A DNA stretch of 34,842 bases from DAOTVS01 sp034436375 (GTDB taxonomy: Bacteria > Chloroflexota > Anaerolineae > SpSt-313), in assembly GCA_034436375.1 (NCBI GenBank), contig DAOTVS010000194.1, positions 1 through 34,842 on the forward strand, written 5' to 3'. This document shows, in pieces, positions 25,183 to 33,533 of the stretch. The position numbers were made by a program, and so were the translations under genes. The notes below the pieces were generated by a model. The model saw only the letters and a program-made list of their open reading frames with translations, had not been told where the DNA came from and ran no database searches. The first letter of the stretch is position 1. Each line of letters opens with the position of its first letter.

Positions 25183-26748
25183 GTGAGGTTGGGTAAGGGG
25201 CTGCATGGGGCGCTCCTGGCGGCGATCGGCATTTTGGCCATCCTGGCTGTGCAGCCGCCGGCGCCCCGGGGACCAACAGCCCCGGCATCGTCATTTTCAG
25301 CTTATCGGGCGCGGGCTCACGTGCGCGCCATTGCCGCACAGCCGCACCCCATGGGCTCCGCCGCCCAGGCCAACGTGCAGCGCTACTTGCTGGGCCAGCT
25401 GGCGCAGATGGGGGTCGCCGCCCAGGTCTGGCAGCCGCAGCCTCAAGGCCCGGCGGATGTCGTAGCTACGCTCCGGGGCGCCCACTCGACCGGCGCCGTG
25501 CTGCTGGTCGCCCACTATGATACCATGCCCGCCGCGCCGGGCGGCGCCGATAACGCCTCAGGGGTCGCCACGGTGCTCGAGGTGGTGCGCGCCCTGCAGG
25601 CCGGACCGCCCCTGCGCAACGACCTGATCGTGCTCCTGAGCGATGGCGAGGAAAAGGGGCTGCTGGGCGCCCGCGCTTTTGCCGCGGCGCACCCGGCCAT
25701 GGCGCAGGTGCGCGTGGCGCTGAACCTCGATACGGCCTCCTACGGCCCCATCATCCTGGTGGCGGCCGGGCTGCAGGAGGGGTGGCTCGTGAGCGAGTTG
25801 GGCCGCCTGCAGCCGATGCCCATCACTTCCTCGGCCATCCGCACCATCTACAGCCTGATGCCCTTCGACAATGACCTCTCGGCCCTGAGCGCGCACGGCG
25901 TGCCCGGCGCCTGGCTCACCAGCGCCGCTCCCTTTCCCCAGGAGCACACCGCCCAAGATACCCCGTCCGTCGTGCAGCCAGCCAGCCTGCAGGCCATGGG
26001 CGATATGGCCCTGACCTGGGCGCGGCGCTTTGGCTCGCTGGACCTGGCCGCCTCGCAACCGCCCGATGGTGGGGTTATCTACTTTTCGCTGCCGGGGCTG
26101 TTGTTGTACTATCCCGCAGGGTGGGCTCTGCCCATTGCCGGTGTGACCGCCGCCCTCTATGCGCTGCTCGTGACCTGGGGCGTGCGCCGGCACGGCATCC
26201 GTGGGCGGGGCCTGGCGCTCGCCATTCTGGCCCTGCTCGCCGCCCTGATCACGGCCCCCGTCACAGCGCTCTTGCTGTGGCAGGCGCTGCAGGCCGCCTG
26301 GCCCGCCCTGCGGCCCCCCCACCTGTTCACGCATTATGCAGGCGACGCGGAGATCCTAATTGCCCTGTGCGCCGTAGCGCTCATCCCCGCCGGCGCCCTA
26401 CGTGGCTGGCTGGCGCACCGGGCCCTGGCCGATGAGATGGCCCTTGCAGCCCTGCTGCCTTGGCTCGCGGCGGTCGCTGTGAGCAGCCTCACCCTGCCGG
26501 CGATCAGCTATGCCTTTGCCTGGCCGCTCCTGAGCGCTCTCGTGGCCGTGGGGCTGACGTGGCGCCTGCCGCGGGTGTGGCAGCACGCGCTTGCTTTCCT
26601 CGGCGCCCTGCCCGCCGTGCTCATCTGGGCGCCTTCGCTGTACCTCCTGTACATGGGAACCGCCCTCACCTTCTTGCCGGCCGTCGCGGCGGGTCTGGCG
26701 CTGCTGTGGAGCCTGGCAGCAACACACCGCTGTTGGCCCACATCTTGA
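25183..26748 (+). CDS. Membrane-bound M28-family zinc aminopeptidase with C-terminal membrane domain
   Basis: The 521-aa protein begins with a hydrophobic signal anchor (about 5-23) followed by a peptidase M28 domain facing outside. All di-zinc positions are visible: His111-x-Asp113 (AHYDT), Asp123 (GGADNASG), the catalytic Glu156 with Glu157 (SDGEEKG), Asp183 (NLDTASYG) and His255 (QEHTAQDT). From about residue 305 six or so hydrophobic helices follow, ending near the C-terminus. The layout resembles large vacuolar/ER M28 membrane proteases. It starts with GTG at 25183 after AGGAGA. Substrate unknown; release of amino acids from external peptides is likely. Confidence 0.87.
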   Translation: MRLGKGLHGALLAAIGILAILAVQPPAPRGPTAPASSFSAYRARAHVRAIAAQPHPMGSAAQANVQRYLLGQLAQMGVAAQVWQPQPQGPADVVATLRGAHSTGAVLLVAHYDTMPAAPGGADNASGVATVLEVVRALQAGPPLRNDLIVLLSDGEEKGLLGARAFAAAHPAMAQVRVALNLDTASYGPIILVAAGLQEGWLVSELGRLQPMPITSSAIRTIYSLMPFDNDLSALSAHGVPGAWLTSAAPFPQEHTAQDTPSVVQPASLQAMGDMALTWARRFGSLDLAASQPPDGGVIYFSLPGLLLYYPAGWALPIAGVTAALYALLVTWGVRRHGIRGRGLALAILALLAALITAPVTALLLWQALQAAWPALRPPHLFTHYAGDAEILIALCAVALIPAGALRGWLAHRALADEMALAALLPWLAAVAVSSLTLPAISYAFAWPLLSALVAVGLTWRLPRVWQHALAFLGALPAVLIWAPSLYLLYMGTALTFLPAVAAGLALLWSLAATHRCWPTS

Positions 26749-26771
26749 TGGTGCTCAGCAGGAGGTGAAAC

Positions 26772-27686
26772 ATGGCCAAACAATACCCCTTCGGTAGCGA
26801 TTTTGCCCGCTGGGTTTCCACGCAGTGGCTGGAGGATCATCTGCTGGACGGCAACCTGCAGATCCTCGACTGCCAGCCGGATGTGCATGACTATATCACC
26901 GAGCACATTCCGGGGGCCATCTATGTGAGCGAAGGACTCCTGCGTGCTCCCCTGCGCGGCCTGCCAGCCCAGTATATCCCGCCTGAGACGATGCAGGAGA
27001 TCGTGCGCCACGTGGGGCTGCGATCCGATGTGCCCATCGTCGTCTATACCGGCAGCGGCGCTTTCCGGCACATTGGCGATGGGCTGGAGCAGACCATGAT
27101 GGCCTACAGCCTGGCCCGGTTCGGTCACGAGCGGGTGCACGTGCTGGATGGTGGCCTGGACAAGTGGAAACAAGAGGGGCGAGCACTGACCAAGGATTAT
27201 CCCAAGGTGCAGGAATCGGATTTCACTGTGCACCCGCACCCGGAATACTGGGTCACCTACGAAGAGTTCAGGGCGCTCAAGGACCGGGACGATGTGATTG
27301 TGCTCGATGCCCGGCCGACGGCCTTTTACGAGGGCCAGGGCCCCTGGAGCAAACCGGGGCACATCCCAGGGGCCATCAGTCTGCCCTGGAAAAGCCTGAT
27401 GGCCGATGACAACCCGCGCCTCCTCAAGCCCGATGCCGAGATTCAGGCCCTGCTGGATAGCCGCGGCATCATACCAGGGAAGACGATCATTTGCACCTGC
27501 GGCACAGGCCGCGAAGCCACCAATGAGATGCTGCTATTCCGCTGCTACAAGGGGTTCCCGCAGGTGCGGATCTACGAGGGCTCGTTCACCGAGTGGTGCG
27601 CCTACCCGGAGAACCCGACGGTAACCGGCCCGAACCCGCGGGAGGCGGTCGCGGAAGCGGCCCCGGGCGCGCGCATGGGCGGATGA
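26772..27686 (+). CDS. Tandem-rhodanese sulfurtransferase (thiosulfate/3-mercaptopyruvate type)
   Basis: This 304-aa protein has two rhodanese domains. The N-terminal one (about 12-135) has YTGSGAF where the active Cys would be and is therefore structural. The C-terminal one (about 160-285) has the active loop CTCGTGREA, matching the thiosulfate sulfurtransferase CxxGxR pattern. There are no signal peptide and no membrane segment, so it acts in the cytoplasm. GGAGG precedes the ATG. Its stop overlaps the start of the next gene, a metallo-beta-lactamase/rhodanese fusion, which makes a coupled sulfur-transfer pair; persulfide handling or sulfur supply for Fe-S clusters are both plausible. Confidence 0.92.
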   Translation: MAKQYPFGSDFARWVSTQWLEDHLLDGNLQILDCQPDVHDYITEHIPGAIYVSEGLLRAPLRGLPAQYIPPETMQEIVRHVGLRSDVPIVVYTGSGAFRHIGDGLEQTMMAYSLARFGHERVHVLDGGLDKWKQEGRALTKDYPKVQESDFTVHPHPEYWVTYEEFRALKDRDDVIVLDARPTAFYEGQGPWSKPGHIPGAISLPWKSLMADDNPRLLKPDAEIQALLDSRGIIPGKTIICTCGTGREATNEMLLFRCYKGFPQVRIYEGSFTEWCAYPENPTVTGPNPREAVAEAAPGARMGG

Positions 27687-29098
27687 ATATGTTACTTGAG
27701 CGCATTGAATCGGAGGGCCTCGCCCACTACTCGTACCTCATCGGCAACGAGGGCGAGGCCATTGTAATCGACCCGCGCCGTGACTGCGATATTTATGTCG
27801 ACATGGCGCAGCGGCGGGACTATCGCATCACCCACATCCTCGAGACACACCGCAACGAGGACTATGTCATTGGCTCCCTGGAGCTGGCCGCGCGCACAGG
27901 CGCCGAGGTCTGGCATGCCGACAGGGACTGGCCCTACCAGTATGGCCGGCCCGTGCAAGATCAGCAGACCTGGCACCTGGGGCGACTTGTACTGGAGGCC
28001 ATCCATGCCCCCGGCCATACGCCGGGCATGATGGCCTATCTGCTCCACGACTATGGCGGCGCGCCCTGGGTACTCTTCTCCGGTGATGCGCTCTTTGCCG
28101 GCAGTGTGGGGCGAGTGGACCTCCTGGGCAAGGGGCAGACGGAGGAAATGGCCAGCCTGCTGTATCACAGCCTCTTTCACAAACTCCTGCCGCTCGGCGA
28201 CGGCGTGATCCTCTGCCCCGCCCATGGGGCCGGTTCGGTGTGTGGCGCCGCGATTGCCCAACGGCCCTGGACCACCATCGGGCTGGAAAAGGCCCTGAAC
28301 CCGCTGCTGCAGATCAGAGATCGCCTCGATTTCATCGCCCACGCCGCCCAGGACCTGGAGCGGCCACCCTACTTCCAGCGTATGGAGGCGGTGAATGTGC
28401 AGGGCCCACCCATCATCGGCCCCCTCCCGGCGGCGGAGCCCCTCTCCCCCGCCGCCTTTGCCGCCCAGATCGAAGCGGGGGCGCTGGTGTTGGATACGCG
28501 CATGGATTTGGGCTTTAACGCTGCCCACGTGCCCGGGGCGCTATCCATCTGGCTGGGAGGGCTACCCAGCTTTGCCGGCTGGTTCCTACCCTATGATCGT
28601 CCGCTCCTCCTCGTGACCGAGGAGGCCGACCCGACCCCGGCCATGCGCGATCTGCTGCGCATGGATTATGTACAGATCGCAGGTCACCTGGCTGGAGGTA
28701 TGCTTGCCTGGCACATGGCAGGGCGGGAAAGTGACAGCGTTGCCATGGTCACCGTACAAGAGCTCTGCCGCCGGCTCGATGCCGGGGAGGCGCCCTGGCT
28801 GCTGGATGTGCGCAGCCCCGAGGAATTGGAGCGCCAAGGGCGCATCCCGGGCGCTCACTCTATCCACATCACCCAGCTTCCGGCACACCTGGTCGAGGTG
28901 CCACGCGAGCAGCCCGTCTATATCTTTTGTGGCTCCGGGCTGCGTTCCACCATCGCTGCCAGCCTGTTGCAACGCGAGGGGTGGGATAACGTGACGGTCG
29001 TCCTGGGCGGTTTTGCCGGCTGGCAATCGTGCACCCACCCCATCGAGGGTGCCCAAGCCCCCGTGGAATCCCTGGAGGCAACGCCCAATATGCTATAG
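27683..29098 (+). CDS. Metallo-beta-lactamase/rhodanese fusion, persulfide dioxygenase-like
   Basis: The 471-aa protein joins an ETHE1-like metallo-beta-lactamase domain (1 to about 250) to two rhodanese domains. The usual HxHxDH motif is THRNEDY, keeping the first His but losing the second His and the final His. The other iron positions of persulfide dioxygenases, His in APGHTPG and Asp in FSGDAL, are kept, so a mononuclear iron site is plausible. The first rhodanese domain lacks Cys (LLLVTEEADP), while the second has the active loop FCGSGLRS. It starts with ATG at 27683 overlapping the upstream stop; an ATG two codons later is also possible. With the preceding sulfurtransferase it probably oxidises or moves sulfane sulfur. 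Confidence 0.88.
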   Translation: MNMLLERIESEGLAHYSYLIGNEGEAIVIDPRRDCDIYVDMAQRRDYRITHILETHRNEDYVIGSLELAARTGAEVWHADRDWPYQYGRPVQDQQTWHLGRLVLEAIHAPGHTPGMMAYLLHDYGGAPWVLFSGDALFAGSVGRVDLLGKGQTEEMASLLYHSLFHKLLPLGDGVILCPAHGAGSVCGAAIAQRPWTTIGLEKALNPLLQIRDRLDFIAHAAQDLERPPYFQRMEAVNVQGPPIIGPLPAAEPLSPAAFAAQIEAGALVLDTRMDLGFNAAHVPGALSIWLGGLPSFAGWFLPYDRPLLLVTEEADPTPAMRDLLRMDYVQIAGHLAGGMLAWHMAGRESDSVAMVTVQELCRRLDAGEAPWLLDVRSPEELERQGRIPGAHSIHITQLPAHLVEVPREQPVYIFCGSGLRSTIAASLLQREGWDNVTVVLGGFAGWQSCTHPIEGAQAPVESLEATPNML

Positions 29099-29114
29099 CA
29101 CAAGTATAGGTCAC

Positions 29115-29143
29115 TTGCAGGTCCCCAACCCGGAGGGTATAAT
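29115..29143 (+). promoter_or_regulatory. Sigma-70-type promoter of the DinB-like gene
   Basis: TTGCAG (29115-29120) and a perfect TATAAT (29138-29143) are 17 nt apart, giving a start near 29150 and a leader of about 25 nt. Confidence 0.65.
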
Positions 29144-29174
29144 GGCTGGCAGCATTTGCCGCAAGGAGGCGTGC

Positions 29175-29669
29175 ATGCCCGAGAAGAGTGAGCTGCTGCG
29201 GGAGCTTTGCCAGCGGCGCGAGGCGCTCCTGCGCTCGGTGGAAGGGCTTAGCGAGGGCCAATTCACGGCCCCGGGCGCCATCGGCGAAACGTGGAGCGCC
29301 CAGGATGCTCTCGCTCACATCACAGCCTGGGAACGCGAGTTTGTCGAGACGGTCCGCGCTTTTGTAGAGCGCCGGCCGCCCCATCGCATAGAGGGCCTGA
29401 GCGACCTCTCCGAGACCGATCGCTGGAACGAGCGTTCCGTCAGCCAGCGGCGGAACTGGCCGGCGCATGAGGTCCTCATCGAGCTGGGCATCGTGCACAA
29501 CGAGTTCCTCGCCCTCCTTTCCGACCTGACGGAGGAACAGCTTGGGGAGCGCATCGAGCTTCCGTGGGGTGAATCGGGCCGGGTGCAACAACTCTTCACC
29601 CTCATCGCCGAGCACGATGATGAGCACACCCTGGCGCTGCAGGCGTGGCACCAAGCCCTGCCTATTTGA
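29175..29669 (+). CDS. DinB/ClbS-family four-helix protein
   Basis: This 164-aa helical protein fits the DinB/DfsB superfamily, whose members bind a metal through three His and include thiol-dependent transferases and the colibactin self-resistance protein ClbS. Visible pieces are the GLSEGQFTAPGAIGETWSAQD start typical of the ClbS group, AHITAWEREF with the first His, and the C-terminal IAEHDDEHTLALQAW carrying the others. AAGGAGG stands 5 nt before the ATG at 29175. It has its own promoter. The reaction is unknown. Confidence 0.8.
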   Translation: MPEKSELLRELCQRREALLRSVEGLSEGQFTAPGAIGETWSAQDALAHITAWEREFVETVRAFVERRPPHRIEGLSDLSETDRWNERSVSQRRNWPAHEVLIELGIVHNEFLALLSDLTEEQLGERIELPWGESGRVQQLFTLIAEHDDEHTLALQAWHQALPI

Positions 29670-29717
29670 AAGTCCCCCGGCAGCGCAGCCAAGGCCAAAC
29701 ACCTGGAGGCCCTGTCA

Positions 29718-30602
29718 ATGATGCCCCATACCATTGACCCCGTGCGTGTGATGGCACTGCGGGATATTCGCGCCCATCGCCGCGCAGATCTGCGCGTGCA
29801 GAGCGAGGAGCAAGCACTGGCCTTTATCAACGAAATCGGGTTCTGCTTCCTCTTTGGCGCGCACGGTTTCGCCATGCCGACGCTTTGGGAGGCAATCTGC
29901 GGTAATGCGCGCGATGTGCCGCAACACCACGATGACGCCGACCTGGGGCGCGCCTGGGACTGGAAGGATACCCTGCCCACGCGCAAAGCCTGCTTCTACG
30001 GCAAGCTCTGGCGCAAGACGGCCACCCTGCTCTCCCTGGAACTGCTGCCTCACGTGTACGCGCTCTCGCCCAACTATGGCACTGTGGAGGACTATCTCGA
30101 GGAATACCAGGACGGGCGAATGACCGTGGAGGCCAAATGGGTCTACGAGGCGCTGCTGCAGAATGGGCCGCAATCAACCAACCGCCTGCGCCGCCTGGCC
30201 GGGCTGGATGGCAAGGCCAACGCAGGCCGCTTCGACCGCGCCATCGCCGAGTTGCAGGCTGGCCTCAAGATCGTCAAGGTCGGCATCTCAGACGCCAACG
30301 CGTGGGGCTATTGCTACGTGTATGACGTGCTGCTGCGCCAATACCCCAATCTGCCTGAGCAAGCGCGCGGCATCCATTCCACCACTGCTGAGGATACTCT
30401 CTATCTCCGCTACTTGCAGAGCACAGTCTGCGTTAGCGCCGCCGAGATCGAGCGCCTTTTCGGCTGGGAGCCCTGGCGTATGGAGCGCCTCACGGCCCGC
30501 CTGACCGCGCGGGGCGCCATCGAGACGGGCCTGACCTGGCCCGGCCGCAAAGGCCCCTACGTCACACGGACCGAGGATCTGCCTCTGATCGCCAGCCCGT
30601 AA
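29718..30602 (+). CDS. Winged-helix protein, AlkZ-related (HTH_42-like)
   Basis: The 294-aa protein consists of repeated winged-helix units and resembles the AlkZ-related proteins of the HTH_42 group, some of which are DNA glycosylases for crosslinks or bulky alkylation. Residues 60-100 contain WDWKDTLPTRKACFYGKLWR; the middle (about 135-175) reads as a helix-turn-helix (STNRLRRLAGLDGKANAGRFDRAI), and another winged-helix pattern lies at about 235-285 (SAAEIERLFGWEPWRMERL). The AlkZ QxQ catalytic motif is not evident, so glycosylase activity is uncertain. GGAGG lies 8 nt upstream. It follows the DinB-like gene after 48 nt and may share its transcript. Confidence 0.72.
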   Translation: MMPHTIDPVRVMALRDIRAHRRADLRVQSEEQALAFINEIGFCFLFGAHGFAMPTLWEAICGNARDVPQHHDDADLGRAWDWKDTLPTRKACFYGKLWRKTATLLSLELLPHVYALSPNYGTVEDYLEEYQDGRMTVEAKWVYEALLQNGPQSTNRLRRLAGLDGKANAGRFDRAIAELQAGLKIVKVGISDANAWGYCYVYDVLLRQYPNLPEQARGIHSTTAEDTLYLRYLQSTVCVSAAEIERLFGWEPWRMERLTARLTARGAIETGLTWPGRKGPYVTRTEDLPLIASP

Positions 30603-30621
30603 CCTGTCTGACCACAGTGAT

Positions 30622-30927
30622 CTACTCCACCCAACCGTGACGACGCATAGCCGCACGCACAGCCTCACCATGCGCAGCCTCAACGGTCCCCAGCTCTTTG
30701 GCCAGGAGTTCCTTCAGCCTGAGATCGCGCACTTCGGGCAAGTTGGTGACTTGGTCCCAAACAATACCAATATCTTGTCGCAACACCGCAATGATATAGG
30801 CAAGGCCCACCAGTTGTTGCTTCCGGTCCTCGGCGCCGCCCTGGGTGCTCTCAAACGTAGACCAGAGCCGCTCCACCAACCCCAACACTTCCTCCGCAAA
30901 ATCCATACGCCCCGCTTCGTCCAGCAT
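30622..30927 (-). CDS. Hypothetical small helical protein
   Basis: I do not recognise this family. From the ATG at 30927 (AAGGAG 8 nt upstream) it is 101 aa; a GTG 21 nt earlier overlaps that ribosome site. The sequence is predicted to be all-helical without membrane segments or cysteines, with a mixed-charge centre (EDRKQQLVGLAYIIAVLRQD) and a C-terminal AAHGEAVRAAMRRHGWVE. It is convergent with the winged-helix gene, 19 nt apart, and lies downstream of the DUF3786 gene on the same strand with a 57-nt gap, so the two may be cotranscribed. Confidence 0.6.
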   Translation of the reverse strand: MLDEAGRMDFAEEVLGLVERLWSTFESTQGGAEDRKQQLVGLAYIIAVLRQDIGIVWDQVTNLPEVRDLRLKELLAKELGTVEAAHGEAVRAAMRRHGWVE

Positions 30928-30984
30928 CCAGCCTTCTCCTTCCACCACCGCCGCCGGCCCGCACCTCGTACAGGCGTGAGGCCG

Positions 30985-31602
30985 CTAAGTCTCTGCGCCG
31001 CGCACAATGCTCCCCACCACCATCCCCCCAAGCACCGCCACGTCCTCAATCGGTAGATAGTGCCGCGTTGCCGCATCAAAGAGCACACTCGCCCGAGCCG
31101 GGAATTCGTCGTCGCAGGTGTACAGAACAAGAGCTACACGCACCCGTGGCAACACCTGGAACATGAAAGAGGCGTCACCAAAGGTCAGGCGTTCGCCCCC
31201 TCGGGCCACACAGGTCTCCACGAAAGCCGATAGCCGTTGCCCGAACGCCCGCTCCAGAGGCGCGCACGCCCGCTTGTAAAAGGCAGAATCGTAGACGCGC
31301 CCATCCGCCAATTCCCGAAAGGCTACCCAGCGTTCGCCCATAGGTGCGCCGTCAGCGGCGATCAGGTAGTGCAGCACTAAAAGTTGCACCACCGTAGAGG
31401 GCTCTCCACCGGCCACCCAGAGCACCTCCCCGGCCGGCCATCGCACCTCCACGCTCCGCCCCCAATAGGCCAGCTCCAGCCCCACTCCGCCCGGCAGCAC
31501 GGTTGCCCCACTACGCAACGCCACGGCATAGGGCGACACATGCTCCAGGGCCGCACGGGCGCGCACCAACGCAACCTGGTAGGGATTTCCTGCCTGTGCC
31601 AT
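30985..31602 (-). CDS. DUF3786 domain protein
   Basis: This 205-aa protein matches what I recall of the DUF3786 family: LELAYWGRSVEVRWP, LLVLHYLIAADGAPMGERWVAFRELADG, DASFMFQVLPRVRVALVLYTCDDEFPA, then SVLFDAATRHYLPIEDVAVLGGMVVG. DUF3786 has no known function; from memory it occurs mostly in strict anaerobes and methanogens with the Wood-Ljungdahl pathway or corrinoid metabolism, which suits this genome. The ATG at 31602 has GAGG 7 nt upstream. There are no membrane segments. The conserved acidic CDDEFPA and Asp/His residues near the C-terminus could form a ligand site, but that is a guess. Confidence 0.85.
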   Translation of the reverse strand: MAQAGNPYQVALVRARAALEHVSPYAVALRSGATVLPGGVGLELAYWGRSVEVRWPAGEVLWVAGGEPSTVVQLLVLHYLIAADGAPMGERWVAFRELADGRVYDSAFYKRACAPLERAFGQRLSAFVETCVARGGERLTFGDASFMFQVLPRVRVALVLYTCDDEFPARASVLFDAATRHYLPIEDVAVLGGMVVGSIVRGAET

Positions 31603-31827
31603 CTGCTCGCCTCGAATACGGTTTGGCGTGCAGTTAAGCTATCGCTCAACCGCAGCGTGACGCCCACCCCGCTGGGGGTGGGCCGAGGTGGGGGCAAAAG
31701 GCGCACAACAAGACCCCGGCGCCCGCATTCGCCCCCAGGATGCACCTGGCCCCCACAGGCTTGACACTCCATAAAGGGCGTGGTAGAGTCAATTATCCTA
31801 GTCACCCACGAAGGAGACCGACGGGAG
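31603..31827. other. Divergent intergenic region with a GC-rich hairpin
   Basis: This 225-nt region separates two genes transcribed away from each other. It contains a 9-bp stem GCCCACCCC/GGGGTGGGC (31662-31670 with 31675-31683, loop GCTG) in the leader of the DUF3786 gene, and a plus-strand promoter at 31761-31789. No clear minus-strand promoter was found. Confidence 0.4.
31761..31789 (+). promoter_or_regulatory. Sigma-70-type promoter of the 141-aa hypothetical gene
   Basis: A consensus TTGACA (31761-31766) and TAGAGT (31784-31789) are 17 nt apart, about 40 nt before the ATG at 31828. Confidence 0.6.
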
Positions 31828-32253
31828 ATGCAACGAGAAGAGCGGGCGGCCGCAGCCCAAAGCCCCGAGCCCCAGCCAAGCGAAGAGCCCGCGCGCGAAG
31901 ACCTCCTGTTGATGCGCCTGGCGCCAGGGGAGCGCTTCTTCAAGTTCTACATCCTGTCGCAGGCCAGTAAAACCCCGGGGGCGCGCGTGGAGCATCGCAT
32001 TATCACCAAGGAGCATGCCGACGGCACTCTGGAAATGGTCTCCTACAATGCCTGGTATGTCGATGGCCACTCTGAGAAGCGCGATGTGATCCGGGTCCCG
32101 TCGCTCACCAGGGAGGTTCTGGATCGCCTGGTGGAACGGGTCGCCGCTTCGAACCAGGGCCCCGGCGCCAGCTTCCGCGAGATCGATCTCAGCCAGTGCG
32201 CCACAGTGACCGACCAACTCGCTCAACTCGCCAAACTCGGCCTCAACCACTAG
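31828..32253 (+). CDS. Hypothetical soluble protein
   Basis: I do not recognise this family. From the ATG at 31828 (AAGGAG 11 nt upstream) it is 141 aa; an in-frame GTG at 31780 would lie within the promoter. The first 35 residues are Glu/Ala/Pro-rich and probably disordered. The rest looks like a compact alpha/beta domain (ERFFKFYILSQASK, ARVEHRIITKEHADG, YNAWYVDGHSEKRD, SLTREVLDRLVERVAAS). No signal peptide, membrane helix or metal motif is seen. Its stop overlaps that of prfB on the other strand in the palindrome CTAG (32250-32253), so the two genes converge without a spacer. Confidence 0.65.
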   Translation: MQREERAAAAQSPEPQPSEEPAREDLLLMRLAPGERFFKFYILSQASKTPGARVEHRIITKEHADGTLEMVSYNAWYVDGHSEKRDVIRVPSLTREVLDRLVERVAASNQGPGASFREIDLSQCATVTDQLAQLAKLGLNH

Positions 32254-33366
32254 GGTTGCGGCGCCGCCGCTTCGCCCACCTGCGAACGCAGGAACGACTC
32301 CATGAACGGGTCGAGCCGGCCATCGAGCACGGCGGCCGTGTTGCCCGTCTCATAGCCCGTGCGCAGGTCCTTCACCATCTGATAGGGGTGCAGCACATAC
32401 GAGCGGATCTGGTTGCCCCACCCGGCAGCCACATGTTCGCCCTTGAGCCGGGCCCGCTCTTCCTCCTGCTTGCTCAACTCCAGTTCGTACAGGCGAGCGC
32501 GCAGCACGCGCATGGCCGTCTCACGGTTCTGCAGTTGTGAGCGTTCATTCTGGCAGGCGACCACGATGCCCGTAGGCAGATGTGTGATGCGGATAGCAGT
32601 GCTGTTTTTCTGCACGTTCTGTCCGCCATGGCCTGCCGCCCGGTAGACGTCAATACGCAAATCGTCTGGGTTGATCTGGATATCGATATCCTCGCCGATA
32701 TCCGGGATCACTTCCACCAGGACGAATGATGTGTGCCGCCGGTGCGCCGCATCAAAAGGCGAAAGCCGCACCAGCCGGTGCACGCCGCGCTCCGAGCGCA
32801 GGTACCCATACGCATAACGGCCGCGCACCTGGATGGTCGTGCTCTTGATGCCAGCTTCCTCACCCTCCGAGAGTTCGAGCACCTCCGTCTTGAAACCCCG
32901 TTCTTCGGCCCAGCGCAGGTACATGCGCATCAGCATCTGCGCCCAATCCTGCGATTCGGTGCCTCCTGCCCCCGCGTGAATCGAGAGCAGAGCATCTCGC
33001 TCATCGTGCTGCCCGGCAAAGAGCAACTGGAATTCGTGCTTTTCCAGATCATCCTCAATGGCCTGCACTTCCGCGGCCAATGATTCCGCCAGCGCAGGGT
33101 CCTCTTCCGCGGTCAACAGGTCCGCCAGCTCACGCGCCTCATAAACCCGCGCCAAGAGCCCCTCCCAGCGGGAGATATCGTCCTTGAGCTGGGCCAGCTC
33201 TTGCATGACTTTTTGCGCCGCGTCCGGCTGGTCCCAGAACGCAGGCGCCGATGATTCCTCTTCGAGCTTGGCAGCCCTTTGCTTCAGTCCTGCAACGTCA
33301 AAGACGCACCATGATCTGGTTGATGCGCCGCTCCAAGCCTTCGAGAGTGCCGATGAGTTCTTCCAT
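32250..33366 (-). CDS. prfB: Peptide chain release factor 2, with programmed +1 frameshift
   Basis: RF2 ends translation at UGA and UAA. The gene starts at the ATG at 33366; 22 codons (MEELIGTLEGLERRINQIMV then RL) lead to an in-frame TGA at 33300-33298. Shifting +1 there continues with DVAGLKQRAAKLEEESS and runs to the stop at 32250, giving 371 aa, the normal length. The shift site is CTT-TGA-C, the classic RF2 autoregulatory signal. Domain features are SPF (RLSPFDAAHRRH) for stop recognition and GGQ (GHGGQNVQK) for peptide release. A predictor that ignores the shift would start at an internal ATG (33206) and lose the N-terminus. It lies downstream of ftsY. Confidence 0.95.
33297..33303 (-). 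promoter_or_regulatory. RF2 programmed +1 frameshift site
   Basis: On the minus strand the bases read CTT TGA C after codon 21 (CGT). Low RF2 makes the ribosome pause at UGA and slip forward by one base on CUU-U. Upstream bases ATGGTGCG offer only a weak Shine-Dalgarno-like stimulator compared with the AGGGGG in E. coli. Confidence 0.93.
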
Positions 33367-33405
33367 CGCTGCTATTATTCCTTTCCTCGCTTATATCCAC
33401 TATCA

Positions 33406-33533
33406 CGTAAAGCGTCAAACGTGAAACGTAATCGCTGCTGCCTTGTGCAATCCAGTTTCCAAAAGCAGGTTGATCCATCACACCTTACGCTTTACGCTTT
33501 ACGTTTTACGCTTTACGTTTTACGTTTTACTCG
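33406..33533. repeat. Heptamer inverted-repeat element at the ftsY stop codon
   Basis: The plus-strand left side has CGTAAAG (33406), CGTCAAA (33413), CGTGAAA (33420) and CGTAATC (33427). The right side (33484-33531) is a tandem of CTTTACG/TTTTACG units in 7-nt phase. Read on the minus strand, ftsY ends GAG TAA with the stop in the first GTAAAAC unit. The element fills most of the ftsY-prfB gap. Confidence 0.75.

Noticed and set aside
31377..31943. Minus-strand frame containing MECQACGGQVHPGGECG, resembling a zinc ribbon
   Set aside because: Only one CxxC pair is in frame; a second CxxC-like stretch lies in another frame. The frame overlaps the DUF3786 gene by over 200 nt and has no ribosome site at that Met. 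At most it is a frameshifted remnant.
33406..33533. Regular short repeats considered as a CRISPR array
   Set aside because: Units are 7 nt without spacers and form inverted arms; no cas genes are nearby.
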